A stretch of 32,545 nt of DNA from an uncultured Prevotellaceae bacterium (GTDB lineage: Bacteria; Bacteroidota; Bacteroidia; Bacteroidales; Bacteroidaceae). Below the pieces are notes generated by a model. The model was not told the origin of the DNA and searched no databases. It saw nothing but the letters and a program-made list of their open reading frames with translations. Shown in pieces: positions 31,765 to 32,545 of this stretch. The DNA lies in NCBI GenBank assembly GCA_900320045.1, contig ONQT01000038.1, positions 1-32,545 of the forward strand, given 5' to 3'. The number at the start of each line of letters is the position of its first letter. Position 1 is the first letter of the stretch. The position numbers were made by a program, and so were the translations under genes.

Positions 31765-32367
31765 ATGAAAAAAACATTAGTGGTGATGCTGATGGCCGTT
31801 GCTTTTGCAATGCCTTCAAACGCACAGATTAAGTTGGGTCTGACCGGTGGTCTGAACCTGACAAACGTGAATGTGAAAGACGCTGCAGGTACGGTCAAGG
31901 GTCGCACAGGTTTCTTTATTGGTCCGACCGTTAAGTTTACGCTTCCTATTGTTGGCCTGGGTATCGACGCCTCTGCTGTTTACGACCAGCGTGAGGGTAA
32001 GGTAGATGTGGGCGGCAATGAGCAGACAATCAAGTCGCAGTCTATCCAGATTCCTATCAACGTACGTTATGGCATGGGATTGGGCGACCTCCTCGAAGTC
32101 TTCGCTTTTGCAGGTCCTCAGTTCGGATTTAACGTAGGAAGCAACAAGAAAATTGAAGAGTGGGATACCGAATGGACATTGAAATCTGCTAATCTGAGCG
32201 CCAATTTGGGTATCGGCCTTACTGTCCTTAGTCATCTGCAGGCCAAGTTCAACTATAACTGGGCTTTGGGCAAGACCGGTGAGATTAAGTCTATTAGTGG
32301 CGCGAGAGATGCTGTCGGCAGTGCTAAGTTCAACTGCTGGCAGATTTCACTTGCTTACTGGTTCTAA
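31765..32367 (+). CDS. Outer membrane beta-barrel protein, porin-like, small
   Basis: 200 residues. A signal peptide ends near SNAQ (about 21). The mature protein is built of amphipathic strands: IKLGLTGGLNLTNVNV, GRTGFFIGPTVKFTLP, GLGIDASAVYDQRE, SIQIPINVRYGMG, LEVFAFAGPQFGFNVG, and the final strand FNCWQISLAYWF ending in an aromatic residue, as required for Bam recognition. It fits the 8-stranded outer membrane beta-barrel family common in Bacteroidetes (OMP_b-brl type). Function is unknown. It has its own promoter and terminator, so it is separate from the T9SS operon despite adjacency. Confidence 0.88.
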   Translation: MKKTLVVMLMAVAFAMPSNAQIKLGLTGGLNLTNVNVKDAAGTVKGRTGFFIGPTVKFTLPIVGLGIDASAVYDQREGKVDVGGNEQTIKSQSIQIPINVRYGMGLGDLLEVFAFAGPQFGFNVGSNKKIEEWDTEWTLKSANLSANLGIGLTVLSHLQAKFNYNWALGKTGEIKSISGARDAVGSAKFNCWQISLAYWF

Positions 32368-32412
32368 AAAGCCTTAAAATTGATTTAAATTAAGATAAAC
32401 ACCCCAAAAATG

Positions 32413-32446
32413 CGGCAAGAATTAAAATTTCTTGCCGTTTTTTTTT
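32413..32446 (+). terminator. Terminator of the beta-barrel gene
   Basis: CGGCAAGAA (32413-32421) pairs perfectly with TTCTTGCCG (32429-32437), with a 7-nt loop and nine T residues. Confidence 0.95.
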
Positions 32447-32474
32447 GTTTTTTAAAATATAGTCCGTATATTTG
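32444..32474 (+). promoter_or_regulatory. Promoter of the gene at the right edge
   Basis: -33 TTTG at 32444-32447, overlapping the terminator's T run, a 19-nt spacer, and -7 TATATTTG at 32467-32474. The leader of about 55 nt includes a small CCCTCACGGG hairpin (32498-32507). Confidence 0.8.
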
Positions 32475-32535
32475 CACCCGAAAATTATTCTTTCTGCCCT
32501 CACGGGTGGATTAAGTTTAACCAAAATCGAAGGAA

Positions 32536-32545
32536 ATGAAAAAGT
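32536..32545 (+). CDS. Start of a gene cut by the window edge
   Basis: ATGAAAAAG follows the promoter at 32444-32474 at a normal leader distance. Met-Lys-Lys is a common start of an exported protein, but only three codons are visible and nothing can be said on function. Confidence 0.5.

Overview
The window looks like a chromosomal piece of a Bacteroidota, most likely a Prevotella-type Bacteroidales. The evidence is a complete type IX secretion (T9SS) core set (porP, gldK, gldL, gldM, gldN), several large secreted proteins with T9SS-type C-terminal sorting tails, and many promoters of the Bacteroidetes -33 TTTG / -7 TAnnTTTG kind. Starts lack Shine-Dalgarno sites and leaders are A-rich. No organism name can be proved from the sequence alone.

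Layout. (1) 1-820: tail of a sensor histidine kinase overlapping an OmpR-type response regulator that carries two in-frame tandem duplications. (2) 821-3460: tRNA-Asn on the minus strand with its own promoter and terminator, a divergent S41 (CtpA-like) protease, and a small promoter-terminator unit that may be an sRNA. (3) 3461-8549: a regulatory cluster of two membrane-anchored AraC-type regulators, an LD-carboxypeptidase (S66) homologue that appears to have lost its catalytic Ser and His, a convergent ECF sigma factor, and a divergent TPR-membrane-AraC regulator. (4) 8703-22669: three exported proteins with T9SS-like C-termini (569, 841 and 2741 aa), separated by repeat-rich DNA: a REP-like hairpin inside a gene, an 11-bp minisatellite, and a repeat-bracketed GxxExxY gene. 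A 63-aa orphan follows. (5) 22685-24267: two PIN-domain toxin-antitoxin pairs, delimited by three near-identical copies of an 80-90 bp block made of a terminator followed by a promoter. (6) 24276-31637: dgt (dGTPase) running straight into porP-gldK-gldL-gldM-gldN, apparently driven by the last block copy. (7) 31692-32545: a small outer-membrane beta-barrel gene with its own promoter and terminator, then the start of another gene.

How it works together. The T9SS core builds the outer-membrane export machine and its gliding-type motor, and the exported proteins just upstream carry tails expected to be recognised by it. The most distinctive structure is the threefold terminator-promoter block. 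Each copy ends one transcription unit and starts the next, so whole toxin-antitoxin pairs could be gained or lost by homologous recombination without disturbing transcription of dgt and the T9SS operon. The other points most worth checking are the probable S66 pseudoenzyme, the duplicated response regulator and the orphan promoter-terminator RNA.
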